A DNA stretch of 64,000 bases, taken from NCBI GenBank assembly GCA_013399695.1, contig VXAU01006141.1, forward strand, positions 124,696 through 188,695, written 5' to 3'. Numbering within the stretch: position 1 is the first letter of the stretch; each line of letters opens with the position of its first letter. Origin of the DNA: Formicarius rufipectus (taxonomy: Eukaryota; Chordata; Aves; Passeriformes; Formicariidae). This document shows positions 1-49,374 of the stretch, one piece after another. The notes beneath the pieces are model-generated. The model saw nothing but the letters and a program-made list of their open reading frames with translations, searched no databases and was not told the origin of the DNA. Made by a program: the position numbers and the translations under genes.

Positions 1-35816
<35,816 letters not shown>

Positions 35817-35968
35817 GGCAGCTGCCGACCCGTCGCCGGCCGTGACGCGAGCGGCGCTGCGCCCGAGGGGGCGGGGGCAGCGGAGCCCTCTGAAGCGAGA
35901 GGAAGGCCTTAAAAGAGTTAACTGAATTAGTAAATTCTGTTGGAAAATTGCTAGGTGCTTGTCCTGCC

Positions 35969-36487
35969 TGATGCCTGATGGATGACTTGTCCTGTTCTGT
36001 TTACTGGACCAAAACCTTAGAAGACTGCTGGGAGCGGTAAACGATAAACGTAGTGGTCATAAATCAGTGTAACATGACATTTGAATACGGTGGGAGGGCC
36101 TTGAGCCAAGGAGTTTTGCAAGCTTGGCTAGCTTGGACACCTAATAAAGAAAGGTGGAGAGGTCACGGTGAGAAAGAGGAGAAAATGCCCTCTGAAGAGA
36201 GGCTGAAGGCCAGAAACCTAAAAACTGTGCCAAGAGAGGATCCTGGAAGGCTCTGCCCCAACTCCACCTCCTATGAAAATGATAACTAGATATCACAACT
36301 CCATGAATATGTATGTTACGATGTTTTAATCTTGAATGTCAACTGGATAAATTACCTTGTTTCTCACTTTGAAGTGAGTTTGTGCAGTGCAAACTGCCTC
36401 GCTTCCCACGTTGGCAATAAATACCTTTGCTGCTTAAAGACCAAATTGTCTCTGGATGATTCATTTATTTTGTGCTTTTTGGCATCA
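35969..36487 (+). mobile_element. LTR-like element upstream of MTR
   Basis: About 519 bp flanked by TGATGCC and its exact inverse GGCATCA, with AATAAA at 36416-36421 placed about 65 bp before the right end, as in an LTR R-U5 region. No retroviral coding sequence adjoins. Flanks (CTGCC and CCTCA) do not form a clean target duplication, so it may be an old solo LTR or a chance resemblance. Confidence 0.4.
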
Positions 36488-36638
36488 CCTCAGCCACGGG
36501 CAGAAAAGGAACTGCTGCTGTGGGCTCTGTGCTGTGCTAAGGGAGAGAATGTGAATGTACCTTACAGTCACAGCTTGGCAGTGGGGTGTGGGTGCATGTT
36601 ACTGGCATGTAAAGCTGGGGGGAAAAGTTTATACCGAA

Positions 36639-37281
36639 AGAATCACAAAATCAACTGAGTTGGAAGAGACCTCCAAGATCATCGAGTCCAACCCTCAATC
36701 CAACACCTCTGTGATTACGAGATCATGGCACTTAGTGCCACATCCGGTCTCAAAAACCCAGGGATAGTGAACCCACCACCTCTCTGGGCAGGCCATTCCA
36801 ATGCCTGATCACTCTCTCTGTAAAGCATTTCTTTCTGATATCCAACCTAAACCTCCCCTGACACAGCTTTATCCCGTGCTGTCTTGTCCTATTGCTGGTG
36901 GCCTGGAAGAAGAGACCGACTCCCACCTGGCTACACCCTCCTGTCAGAGAGTTGTAGAGAGTGATGAGGTCACCCCTGAGCCTCCTCTTCTCCAGGCTGA
37001 ACAACCCCATCTCCCTCAGCCTCTTCTCACAGCAGTTGTGGTCCAATCCCTTCATCAGCCTCACTGCTCTGCTCTTGACCCACTCCAGCACTTCAATATC
37101 CTTCCTAAATCAAGGGTTCCAGGACTGGACACAGCACTTGAGGTGTGGCCTCACCCGTGCCAAGTGCAGAGGAAAGATCACTTGTCTTGTCCTGCTGGCC
37201 ACGCTAGTCCTGATCCAGGCCAGGATGCCACTGGCCTTCTTGGCCACCTGGGCACAACCTGGCTCATGTTCAGCTTCAGTC
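36639..37281 (-). mobile_element. CR1 LINE fragment, about 640 bp
   Basis: It starts with the inverted CR1 3' end (AATCACAAAATCAAC, GTTGGAAGAGACC, ATCGAGTCCAACCC) and continues through the ORF2 C-terminus. Minus-strand translation of 36750-37091 gives KRRLRGDLITLYN, GIKLCQGRFRLDIRKKCF and HWNGLPREVV, typical CR1 ORF2. It is 5' truncated near 37281. It is the longest transposon copy here. Confidence 0.95.
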
Positions 37282-40200
37282 AATAAATCAAGCAAATTGA
37301 GACTGAGTGTGCTTGACTCTCAAGCAAAACAAATAAACTGTGCCTTATGATGGCACAAGAGTTTCAGTTGTGATGATGTGTCTTTTCAGGTTCTTACATG
37401 AGGACTCACCTAAAAGAAAGAAATATCTACTCACCAGAGTTGCAGATCAGCCCTGCAGTAACCACCCTGCCTGTAGGGAATGTGTGCCTGCCACAAGGCG
37501 GAATATCTCAAGGGAACAACCACAGCTCTCATCTCATGTTAGTAATTCAAGTGCCAGTAATAAACAGGAACAGCATTGTCACTTGAACTAGGTCAACAAT
37601 CAAAATATGAAAAGAAGGGAGTCTGTAAGATGGGTTATTGACCAGGCTTTCCTGTTTTGCTTGGGTGTTGCAGTAACTTAAGCAAGCAAAGGAAATGCTG
37701 CAGGTGAGGATGCAGGGAGCGCTGGGTCTGTGTTAACAGGAATAAACTGGAATGACTTCCCCCCTTCAGCCTGGGCCCTGCTCTGTGCAGCAACACTAAA
37801 GGCCTCTATCAAATAAGAGTATGTGTTGCTACTTAATAATTTCTGTGTTTTCCCTGGGAAATTAATTAAAGCCATTAGTGCAAATGATACCTAGAGGCTT
37901 AATATTTACTCTTGAGTTTTCTTTTGAGATACAGAAGCAGTGGTTACAAACTGTTTGAGTCCAGGGTGACTGAAGAACTTTTACAATCAACTGTCATGTT
38001 GGTCAATGGTGATTCCAGAATATTTATACATATAAAATATATATAAAAAATATATAAAATTTAGCCTTATGTGTAAGTAATGTATATGTCTAATTCATCT
38101 TCAAAAGAAATACAGGCAGCCCACAAATCAACTAGACACTATTCCAGCTTCAGTTGTAGGGCCACGCTCTGATTTTGAATGCAGGAGACATTGCTGGAGA
38201 GCAGACCTTGCCTCTCAGCAAACCACTGCAGTGGTCAGCCTGAGCTGCAAAAATGTGTCCCAAAATTGCAGTATAAGATGTGCTGGTCTGGAAACACATA
38301 CTCTTTAAAAGCCTAACAGCAGAAGTGGAATACAGTAAACAGAAGCAAAAGATAGGTACTCCTAGACAGTTCTTGATTTTATCCCTTTTACAGCTTCCAA
38401 ACTTTTTGTCATGCCATATAACACTATGAAAATTTCCTCTGGCAGCAATTCAGGTTAAAAAGCTCACTGTCTCTACAGTTGCTTTGTGGTGACAGATCTT
38501 TGTACCACAGCTCAGCATGTCCTTGTGTGTGCTGATGCAGTTGTTTGTGTAACTGCTGCAAAGTAGGTCAGTGGGGGAAAAAAAAAAAAGGCTGAAAATG
38601 TGAAGGTTCTTTTGAAAAGGATCATTTCGCATATCCCATTTCCTTTGCAGTTTCACAACCCAATTGAGTGAGTTTGACTGTGTGGTGCTGTGAAAAGTCA
38701 GTCCCAAATTCCACCCTGTGCCATCCTCCTCTTTCCATTCTTTCCCTTGTGCGGGTTCTAGCACTCAAGCACAGTTCTTCTCTAAAAGTCAGTTTTCAGA
38801 GGAAACAGGTCTCTGATCCAGTTTATCTGCATTGGAATGGTCTCCAGAGCTGATGCAGAAGAAGCAGCCGGAAGAGAGGGCAGCAAGTAGCTACCTTCAG
38901 ACTGTGTTTAATCTGATTGAGAAACTGGACTTGTGCAAACAACTGAATGAACACAGCCAAGGCAAGATACATTCCGAGGGTGAAGGGAAGAGGAATGAGT
39001 AGTTAAAGGCAGTGTTCATCAGAGCAGCCAGTCCAACAAAGAAGTATCCAACACAGAACTTCAGCTTTAATCTGTTTTGCAATGTTAGAGAATCTCAGGT
39101 CCCTTTTCCTGCTTTAGTTTCAGTCCTGACAGTAGTGCACAGTGATGGAAGTCCTGGAGCATATCCCTATACTGAGGCTGACATACATTTGCAGTTACCA
39201 AAATTTTGAGCTGTTTCTTTGGGAAGCTCTAAGACATGGTGCATTTGCAGAAAATGTTCAAGGATGTGCAGTGAGCATGCCCTTAAGCTTGAAAAGTGCT
39301 TTTGCATTGTTGTACAGGACATTGTTCTTATTTTGCTAAATCAGGCTGTCAATTACTGTTCCCTTTAATACATTTAGAACCATACCAGGAGCAGCTTAGA
39401 GCTGGGAGCAATGGAGTAAAGCAAGGGAGGACAGAGAGGTGCATCAGTCCCATGTATGCAAAACTTGACTTTAGCTCTGTTGGGAATTAGTCCTATTTAA
39501 ACATCAGGTGCAGATACGGTGTCACTCATGCAAACATTTATCATCATGGTGAGAATCCAGATTTCTGAAAGTAGTAATATGTTGCAGTTTTCAGTGAAGC
39601 TAACATCTTCCTAATGGCAACAAGATTAAAACCAAATTAATATCCTTAGCAAAAGAAACGGAAAATCTGGAAGTCACACCAAGTTCTGGTATTTCAAGTA
39701 TATTTGAAGGTCTTTTCAAACCACCGCTTTCCTCAGCTCCTCATACACACACAGCTAAACTCAGAGATCTTTTAAAACCAGCTAGTGTTTAAAGCAAACA
39801 AAGCCATATTCATAATTTGATTTTTTTTCAGCACCAAGGATCTCTTTCATCAGTTTGTTACTCTACTTGCACACCCATGTATTTAAGTAGCATATTCACC
39901 TTACATGTGTGTGAGATCAAACACAGGAGTTTAGCCCACTCTTTCAGCTCTTGGGTTGTGTTTCAAATACCTCCATAAAATTAATTACCAAAATATGGCT
40001 TTCATTCCCATGTTATCTGTCTTTATTCCTGAGAATGAAGTTCTTATGGGTTAGTCACATAAGTAATCCTTATTTTAACAAAAACAGTAGGATTATTCTT
40101 GTTACTAAAGAACAGACATATTTTAGAGGATTATATCCAAGCAAAGCATTCATAGCTCCATGCTCAAGTCTGAATAAGAAAACAGATTAATCTGATTTCA

Positions 40201-43200
40201 GAGCACAGCTCTTGGACACTGTTCTGTAAGGTTACTTACCATTTGTGCTGTTTTGCTGGAACTGGATCCTTACCCTTTTTTTTTTTTGATGACTAAGTTA
40301 CACTAATTTTTTATTTTATTTTCAGAATTTTCTCTAAGCTTAAGAATTACTATTTCTTCTTAATAATTTTGTAGCCCCATAACTTACAGGATCCTTTTTT
40401 TTTTGTGATCCAAATACAAATTATCTGTTTCATTTAAGTGAAATTATGATCCTAATATTTTTCTTCAGGGGCAAAAACATTACCAGAGACCAAAAGAAAG
40501 TTGAATGTTTCAAGATTAATTCTAAGCACACTCCAAATGTTAAAACAGCCTCTTTAAGATGCACAACTCAGAGAAATACTTCACTACTTTAAAATAAAAG
40601 CCCGAAGTCTCCATCACAGTGAAAACAAACACACTAGAGTGAACTGAGTAAAACCTTTTGCATCACTTTAGAGTACCTGTGTTGATGATAAAGTGTATAA
40701 ATGCCTAGAAGGCCTGAAACACAGGCATGAGAGGACTGGGAATTCAATTGGTGGTAGTCTTTAGCTTATCTGTACTGATAGTAAACTGTGTCAGCTACTT
40801 TCAATTAGTTACAAGTTTGCTCCTGTAAATATTTTGTATTTATGTCATATGATTATGAAATTTTGCAACATTTTTAAACCTTTTAGTTTTTTAAACCTTT
40901 TCAGGCATCCACATCGAATTCATGGAAGAGAGGGTAAGAACCACTGCAGACTTGCCAGCTGCCCCTTGGCAGCATGGGAACTGGGGAAAAAAGGCCAGGT
41001 CATGTGTAGCTAAATGTCTGCACCCAGGAAAACCTGCTGAACACTGAGCTCATAGAATTAGAAAATGTTTTGCCATGGATGTGCATCAGAATCTTGGCTT
41101 CTTTCTCCCTGTTAGAGCAGCTGAGTGAAGTCTGAGTTGCACATCCCCTTCCCAGGGCAGGACAATATCTGCCCTGGATCGGTCCAGAGTGATTTTGAAA
41201 ACAGGTTTCTGAAGGTACATCCTGTTCCCTTTCTTGCTGGCAGAGCTTCTTGCTTGTGTTGCCAGACATATACAAGCTGAGGGGCTCGAGCAGGTCCTTT
41301 ATGAAGTTCTCAACCCAACAGGCTCTGCCTCAAAAATCAGTCAAGGCTGCAAGTCTCAGTGAAGGACAGCTGAAAAGCCTTGGTGACAGACTAGGTGTAA
41401 GGGTCACGGCAAGGCGAGCAGGAACAGTAACCTCACAGGCAATGAGGCAATCATGCCTTAGCCAAAACAGAAGAGCAGGTCAGACAATGCTACAAGGTTC
41501 AGTCCGCAGTCCAGTGATCACTAAACAATCCATAGGTACGAGATTGTAGATTAGGCAATGTGAACAAGACATAACAAGCAAAGAGCCAGAATAAGGACCT
41601 AGTATAAATGCTAATGGGTGAGAGGTGCAGGGATGGAGATCTGATATGTAGCTGCTCAGAGCAATTGAAGCCTGGTAGTGTTCTTAGGGCCATACCAGTA
41701 GATAGACAAGCTTGGAGGCAAAGACACAAGCAGTTGAGGGAGGCTGTCAGAGCACAAGCCCTAAGCACACTTTTGCTGCCTGTGCACTATAAATGAGATT
41801 ACACTCCTCCTGGAAAGCACATCAGTTTGTATTCGACACAGCCTGAGACCTATGAAAATGTGTCTAATAGGGAGAATTGTAGAAGGTTTGGCCAGCTTGG
41901 AAAGGTGGACAGTGAAAAGTACAGACATAGCCAAGTAATGCAGATGTCTGCATCCTGGTGGTGCAGACACAGCACAGCAGGGCAGAGAAGAGGGCCATGC
42001 ACAGGTCATATGACGTGTGAGTGGTCCTGGAGAGCTTCCAGCAGTGCCTCTGGGTTTCAGGCATGACTCCATCCTAGGGAGTGAGCAGCCTCTCTTATAT
42101 CCCTTTCTTTCATTGAACAGCAAACCTTGTAAGACTTGTCTGCAAGAGCATAGAGAATCCTTCAGTGTAAAATACCTTGAAAGACCCTCTTAGCTTTCTC
42201 TAATTTACACATGCAAACAATGCTGTATGTTATCAACAGTCTGTTAGAAAAACATGATTTATAGGCAATTCTCTTTCTTTTAAAGGACTTTGAAACTGCA
42301 CCGTTCACTGATTTTGTTTTATAGTCTGACCTCCTAAGTTTCAACACTTTGTGGAAACTGCATATGATCACAGACATAGCAGTGACATTTTTCGTACTCT
42401 TTCTGTTGGCAGTCACCATCTCCCTGTTCTTCAGAGGCGTTTGAGCAATGCTATCCCCTCCCATGCACTCCGTTCATTCTAGGCAGAAGAACAGAAACAG
42501 GCAGGAGAGGCAGCTGGTGAGGTCAGGAGCAAGGAGACAGCAGCATGGATTTAATTCCCAGACATGAGCTAGGAAATGAGTTTAAGGTACCACTTTCAAA
42601 ACTATGAACCCAGAGAACTGCTTTTGCTGGAAATTGTAACTATGAATAAAGAAAATTGTTCTCAAATCAACATATTAAATGAAACAAATATGCAAGGGAT
42701 ATAACGGTATAAACTTATCAGACAGAAAAGAACCTTAATGCTAAAAGTCTTGTGTGTGAATGAAAAAATGAACAAGCATGAAGAAATACACAGAGGTGAT
42801 GTTGGTTCTAAATCTTGGCCAAGCTTCAGAAATTAAATCGTGTGGAAGAAGCAGCCTCTTACACCTGCAGGCAGTAGCAACAGTGTGAGCAAGAGACACT
42901 GACAGGGAACACTGCTCTAGGGCTGAGTCCTTTAGTTATCAGTAATACACATTTACATTTAAAAAAATATTCTCAAGGTGTACTTTATAATTCTAAAGGC
43001 TGACTATTAACACCCTGTTCGTTTCTTATACCAGTCAAGTCTTATTTTTTGGCAAGTTTTCAACCTGGAAGTGAAAAGTTTCTTCTGTAGCCTATGGTCT
43101 ACAAAAATTCCCTTTGATTTGTTTTCCCTTGGCATCTTTTTTTTTTGTCTAGTCAAACTACAAGGAGCCTTAACACTTGTAAAATATATTTATTAAGCAA

Positions 43201-45654
43201 TCTAAGATCTGCTGACAAGTCCTTAGAAGTCTCTATTAGCATTGCTACATCCTGTTAGCTTTTTCCATATGCATTTCCCAACTGTTTCTTGGATCAGGAG
43301 CAGTTTTTATACAACTGTATAGCCCCTCACATCAGTGACTTGAGCTTGTCATTAGAGGATTGCAAGAGAAACTAGGTCTGAGTCCCCCTGTATATTCTGG
43401 CACATGAAAATACTGTGTATTGCCTTCCCCTTCTCCTATTTGCACTTCTACACACAGACAGGACAGGTACATTGGGAGCTGGCAAAGCCACCAGGAGGGT
43501 ATTAAGAGGGTATGAACTGAGGAGTAGATTAATCAGGCTTAAGTCTTCTGTCTCCTCTTTACTGTGTAGAGCTAAACTCACTACAAGCACCTGGATTTTG
43601 ATGCCAGAAGGTGCTGGTAGAATAATCTGTGGTTTGTATCTTAAACTTTCATGTGGTATACAAATGTCTTTCCATATGCAGCTACTGGCTGGAGAGGCAT
43701 ACCATCACTCCTGTCTATTGAAGGGTCTGGTAAGCACTCCCGGAGTGGCAGGTATAGCTGAAAAATACTTAATAAAAACAAAGGGAGTAATACTGCATTT
43801 ATTGCCTTAGTACAGATCAAGAACAACTGTATTCTGAGGAAGCAGGAATAAAGTGTCTCCCTTTAAAATCTGATTTAAGGGAGCCTTGAGGTCATTAAAC
43901 TAGATTTAAGTCAGTATCTCCAGTTGGAAACATTTAAGCTCCAAAAGGACTGTTGTTGAAAGCAGGAAAAGGGCAGTGGCAGACAGGGGCTGGGTGACTG
44001 AGTTAGAAGGGAAAGTAATCTGCACAAGGACAGTAACACTGGAAGGAAGGGAGATGCCTCCTCAGGAAAACCTAAGGAATGGCCACTGCTAAAGGCAATC
44101 CTGTCTGCAAAGCAATGCTGCAGTCAAAGGCCACCACTATAAAAGTGGTTAGTGACCCTGAGCAGGGCATTCCCATAAGCCATTCCAAAAGGACTTCGGT
44201 AGAATATTCATTCCACTATAGCCATTCTGGCTCTCCCTTTTAAATAAAGCCAGCTGGGCCATTTGGTTTCATGGTCTGGCTTGAAAAAACAGTAAGTCTT
44301 ACAGAAAATCTGCCCAAGCTCCCAGAAGAAGGAATGTCAGGGCAGTCCGGTGGGATCAATCATAAATTAATGCTTTCCATTCTCCATGTTGAAATAAAAT
44401 GAAAAAGCCAGTTATTAATTTTTTATGGAAGAAAGGGTTTTGCACAACCACAATCAAAATATATAATTTGGAGTGCTGTTGGGACCAGTCTTCTTAGGTT
44501 TAGATGGCTGATAGAAATCTTTTGTTTGATTGATAGAATGTTTGATTGTTAAGACTGAAAAGTGTTGAGAAATGTGTCGGGTTTTTATATATATGAGGTT
44601 TACATTTATCTATTTGCCACAAGCATAATTTCAGCTTCTTACAAGTGCATATGCAAATATATTCAAATGAAATATGGAAAAAAAATAAATACAATACAGT
44701 GGCTAAAGAATGTAGTGATACCTGTGCACTTTTATTTACAGTTCAAAATACTGACATTTCAGCCCCTTCTTCCACAAGTCATTTCAGAAAATGAGACAGT
44801 TATTATTTCTAAGTGGCAAAAGTGTTTGTTGGACAGTAGTGATGCTTGCCAGCTTACTGTGGCAAATCAAGCCTTCCATTAGCAAATAACAGAGCTAAAA
44901 GTTAGAGCTGCCATGGAATGTTGTCCCTAGGTGATGCACAAATAACAGCAAGTCTGTTATTCAGCATGCCACACAATATAAAATTCTGTGCCTTTGGTTT
45001 AATGACAGTGGCAGTAGATAGGACCTCAGGGATGTAGTGTCTGACAGCACCATGTCTGCTGTACCTGTTCATCACACTCATTTGGGCACCCACCAAACAT
45101 TACCAGGTGTCTGATTTTCCTTTATACAGGTTTGCTAAAGAGTTTGCTAAAACTGTGACTGGGGCTTATTTCACAGGACCTAGGATTTCCCTTACATTGC
45201 AAGCAAACATCCTTCAGAAAGCTGGCATCATGTCCATATGAAGAAAATAAGATTATTCCTTCCGGCAGGTTAAGTGTAAACAGATAATCAGGAAATCCAA
45301 AAAGACTTTGAGGAACAGTATCTGAGGAACAGATAAGAGAATGAACAGTAAATCCCTTTTTTCAAGTGTATCCAATAGCAGTAGGTCCCAATGAGAGGTA
45401 TACAAAAAGAGCTCTGAGAAGAGATACTACTTTACCTGAAAAACAGGTGAAATTTTTGGCATCAGTGTGCAGTGTTCCAAAAGTTCATGATTCACAAACT
45501 ACTGACAGCTCAGAGACATTTTGGGCACACATGACCAACATGACCACACGCTGCCTTGCTTTTAATTTTTCCATTATTCCTCATGTTGGTAATGGTCAGA
45601 GCCAGGATACAAGTCTGAACAAGACATTTGATACAGGCATTCTATACTTTTCTA

Positions 45655-45812
45655 TGGTGTTTCTTGGTTTGTTTTTTGGTTTTTGGTTTTTTGGGGGTTA
45701 TTTTGTGGTTTTTGTTTGGTTGGGTTTTGGGTTTTGGGTTTTTTTGTTTGTTTGTTTTGGTCGGGGTTTTTTTGTTTTTTGGTTTGGTTTGGTTTGGTTT
45801 TTTTATTATATT
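45655..45812 (+). repeat. G/T-rich (GGTTTT)n-like tract
   Basis: About 158 bp made almost only of G and T, with TTTGG, GGGTTTT and GGTTTT units and several GGG runs. It resembles a degenerate microsatellite. The complement is A/C-rich, similar to shorter tracts at 10436, 16556, 54846 and 63353. Confidence 0.85.
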
Positions 45813-46177
45813 AATTTGTTGTGCCTGTCTTGACAGTTCCATTCAAATCAAGTCCAGACTGGCTGGCAACTTATGCAAACATTTCTTTTCTTTTAGTCTT
45901 ATCAGCAGACCACCTAAGACCTGAAACAGATTCTTCAGTGTTTGAGCCAAGAAAACTGTTCTATACCTGGCCTTCTGACACAAATATCCCTTATGCACCT
46001 GGAAGGCTCCAGTTCAGGAGAGCAAATGGGATAATCACTCCTCCCAAGAGCAGTGCTCAAGGGCATTTTTCACTTGAAACATCAACAGGTGTCCTGAAAG
46101 GAAGAAAGCTTCCATGAGTCAGAGCCAAATATAACAGCCAGGTTTTGAAACAGAACAGCCAGGTGCAAGGTGGTGAG

Positions 46178-46262
46178 GGATGGATGGATGGATGGATGGA
46201 TGGATGGATGGATGGATGGATGGATGGATGGATGGATGGATGGATGGATGGATGGATGGATG
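46178..46262 (+). repeat. (GGAT)n tetranucleotide microsatellite
   Basis: About 21 uninterrupted GGAT units (85 bp) with no sequence degeneration, in the intergenic region. Confidence 0.97.
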
Positions 46263-49200
46263 TTAAAATAGCCTCAGGACTTTGATCCTCTCAGGACATT
46301 CATCTCATATATTTGATTTCCAAGAAATTAAAGCAATATGCTGATAATAAAATTTGTGCAAAGCAGTATTACAAATGCTAATGAAGTTTCCCAAAACCTA
46401 GCAAATTGGCAGAGGAATTTCTTCTAAAGATTAGTATATGAATTCCTAGTCAAGCTCATGTTTGGAAAAGACTGGGCTTATTGTTTAATATAACTCTCCT
46501 AATTGACAGAAATAAGTGGCACTCCATGTACTGGCTCAAGATTTGATGCTTGCACATAAATGTTCTTTTATTGTGAATAATAAAGGACTTACTGTGAAAG
46601 TGGGTGGCTGGGTCCCTAACTCCACAGTTACACAATAACTTTAAGGTAATGTAAATACAGGCTGCTGCTTGGGGGATAATCTACCATTCTAAGCACCCTT
46701 AGATATGTATTCCCAGCCAGCATGGTAACCAGACATGGGAACTGTTCTATTTATAAATAAATGGGATCATGGAAAAAGTGGAGATAGACTTATCCTTTGT
46801 GATGGCAGCCCACACCTTGGCTTAAAATTAGAAAGGAATAACTTATTTTAAACAAGCGACTAATATGAAATAAAATTCAGCTTAGACCAGTCAGTTTTCC
46901 TATATAAAAATATTTGGTCTGAAACAAGTAGAATCTCACCAGAACACACTAACAAACAACTATCTATAATGCAGACTTAACACTGCTGAAGTGGCTTCTC
47001 AAATAAAATACTCTATGAACAGAAGTAGAAGATAGACTGATGCAAAAGCAAATAAATGCCCAGGTTATTAACCATAAAATCTGGAGAAGAGGAACACAGT
47101 AATGAACAAGTACTATTTTCTCATTTAAATATTACTGGAACTGTTTGTAGAAGCCCACCAAAAATACTGATGTCATTACAATGCTGGAAACATGCTCCTA
47201 ATGGCCTGTTCATATACCAGCGATGATCAAACAATTACTTCCTTACAGAATTACTATCAACTACAAGCTATTTAAGTTGAGAAATGAAACTGCTTACCAT
47301 CCAAATCCAGCTGCTAGCAGCAACTATTTTCCTCCTTCATTGAGACCCCTTATGTCTGGGCTAACCTCTACAACGCTATGAACAACCTGAATAAAGGACC
47401 ATGGTCTCCTCCAAGAATTGGGAAACTGAAAAACAGCATGTTCTGATAAAAATACAAGCCATCAGGAGCAGGTCTGATCCAAGCCTTCTGTGGTCAGTGA
47501 GTAAGAAAAGCAGAGCTAGAAACTCTGTGTAGGAAGAAAGGAGGTATGAGGGTAACATAGAGCTGACAGCAGATTTCTACCTGCATCAACACTTTCTAAA
47601 ATTCCTGTCTGAAAAGTATTACTATAAAATCAAATTATCTTGGCAGGAAGTTTTTCAAATAACTGCTGTATGCATGTAAGTCACAGAAAACATTATCTGT
47701 ATTACAGTCACTAAAGCAACTTAAAACCTCACTGACCTTTTTAAATTGTGATTTATTCTATAACCTTCATTCACATGATCATCAAAATAATTCTGTACCC
47801 TTCACCTTCTGAGTCTTGATTTGGCCCCAGTGATTGGTACATTCATTATCCTGGACTCAGTTACTGGACATCTCTGTAGTAAAACTAGTTTGCTGGCAGA
47901 ATTGTGTAGACAGAAAGTGCCACTGCATTGATTCCTGGTGTGAAGAGTGATCCTGTGGAAATATACAAATGCCATCCACTAAAGGTGTAGCTTTAGAGGA
48001 AAATTAATTCTCTCTGTAAAACTAGCCTCAAAACATGACCACAGAATATTTTAAAGAACCTTGAGGTTTACCCTCTATAGGGTAAAATAACACAGTTTAC
48101 TTATATTGATGGAAGAAATTGCTTTATGATAGTTCTTCATTTTACATGAAAGACATTAATACAGTGTAACATTTTTAGGCAAGTATGGATGGATAATTAA
48201 TCCCTGCAGCTCTCTGACACTGGTTTTTCCACTCTACTTTAGAAATTAGAAACCTGATATAGGCTTGAAAAAATTACTTTGCAAAGGTCTTTTTCTCTTG
48301 CTGCTGATAACATTATCTCACATGCTTTGATCAACAGAACATTTAGCTAAAGAAGTCCCTTCAATACTATGAAAAATTGCAATAATACCACAATATAAAA
48401 ATTAGCAGGTGGAGAACATGAACAACAGCTGTTGGAGGTGTCAGATATAAACTGTGTCTATTCAAATTTCTAGTATATCCTGCCTGTAGCCCTTGGATTT
48501 TGCTTTTGTGCTACATTTGGAAGCTCAGTTTTATTCTTCCAGTTGCATTAAACTATGACAATGAGCGAAAATACAGAGTTATTTTTTTACTTGGATTCAG
48601 ACTGTCCAGCAGTCATTTAGCTGGAAATGGAATTGCTTTAAGGAGAGCTTCCTGACTTAGTTTGCAGAGGCCCCATCATCACAGAAACAGACAGCCCTGC
48701 ACTATGTCAATATCATCAATGGCAGTAGCAACTTCTGGCTGTATGCAAGGCTGCACATGCACTGTAGGAGATGTGATCCTAGCCCTAGTAAGTCCTCTGC
48801 TGGCCTTTGAACAGAAAGAGGAGGAGAAAGAGGTATTTGATCATTGCCTGTCTCTTCTGGGATTGTTTTGGAATTGCTCCCATCCCGTGCACCTTACCTG
48901 CAGGGGTGCTTGCTTTAGGATTTAAATCATACACAGATTCTTAATGCTTGCCATTCGTGGATGTCCAAACAAAGGCCAGTGAAAGCACCATTGCATACTT
49001 AACATCTTGTTTGCACATAAGGAAAAAGAGAGATACAGAAAACTTAAGATCAACATCTTCAAAAGCATTAGTGCCTGAGCGTCATTGAAATCAAAGTTTG
49101 GAGTCTAACAAGCTATGGACATTTGTGCCCAGGTGAGCTAAATGGGAACTCCCCACTCATTTGGAGGTCCATCTTTCTTCATGAAACCATACTTGTCCCT

Positions 49201-49374
49201 CCAGGACATAGCGCTGTTTCTCATTCAAACACAATATATTGAAATGCACAACATACTTTTTTGAACTTTTAGTATCTGAAATCTCCTTTGATGTTCAGAA
49301 ATGTTTCCAGTTGTTAGAGGGAACCACTGGATAATTGACAATGACAGAGTCTCATAAGGTTTTGAAAAGCAGAC

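Larger units (their letters stand above)
37282..49374. other. Intergenic region between ACTN2 and MTR
   Basis: About 12 kb in which I recognise no gene, RNA gene or complete transposon. Contents: an AT-rich run near 38030-38065, the G/T-rich tract at 45655-45812 and the (GGAT)n microsatellite at 46178-46262. Open frames up to about 155 codons occur but have biased composition or no recognisable domain. Confidence 0.6.

Noticed and set aside
36750..37091. 113-codon minus-strand frame that looks protein-like
   Set aside because: It is the C-terminal part of CR1 ORF2 in a truncated LINE copy, not a host gene.
41250..42100. Cluster of open frames around 41-42 kb that might be a gene
   Set aside because: Frames lie on both strands, are short, and show no exon-like joining or known domain; no transposon family recognised either.
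45700..45760. Possible interstitial telomeric repeat (GGGTTTT-like units)
   Set aside because: Units vary and are not TTAGGG; better described as a degenerate G/T microsatellite.
45366..45833. Plus-strand open frame of 155 codons with a hydrophobic end
   Set aside because: The apparent membrane segment is only the translated G/T-rich repeat (Phe, Trp, Gly, Leu, Val); the first half has no domain.
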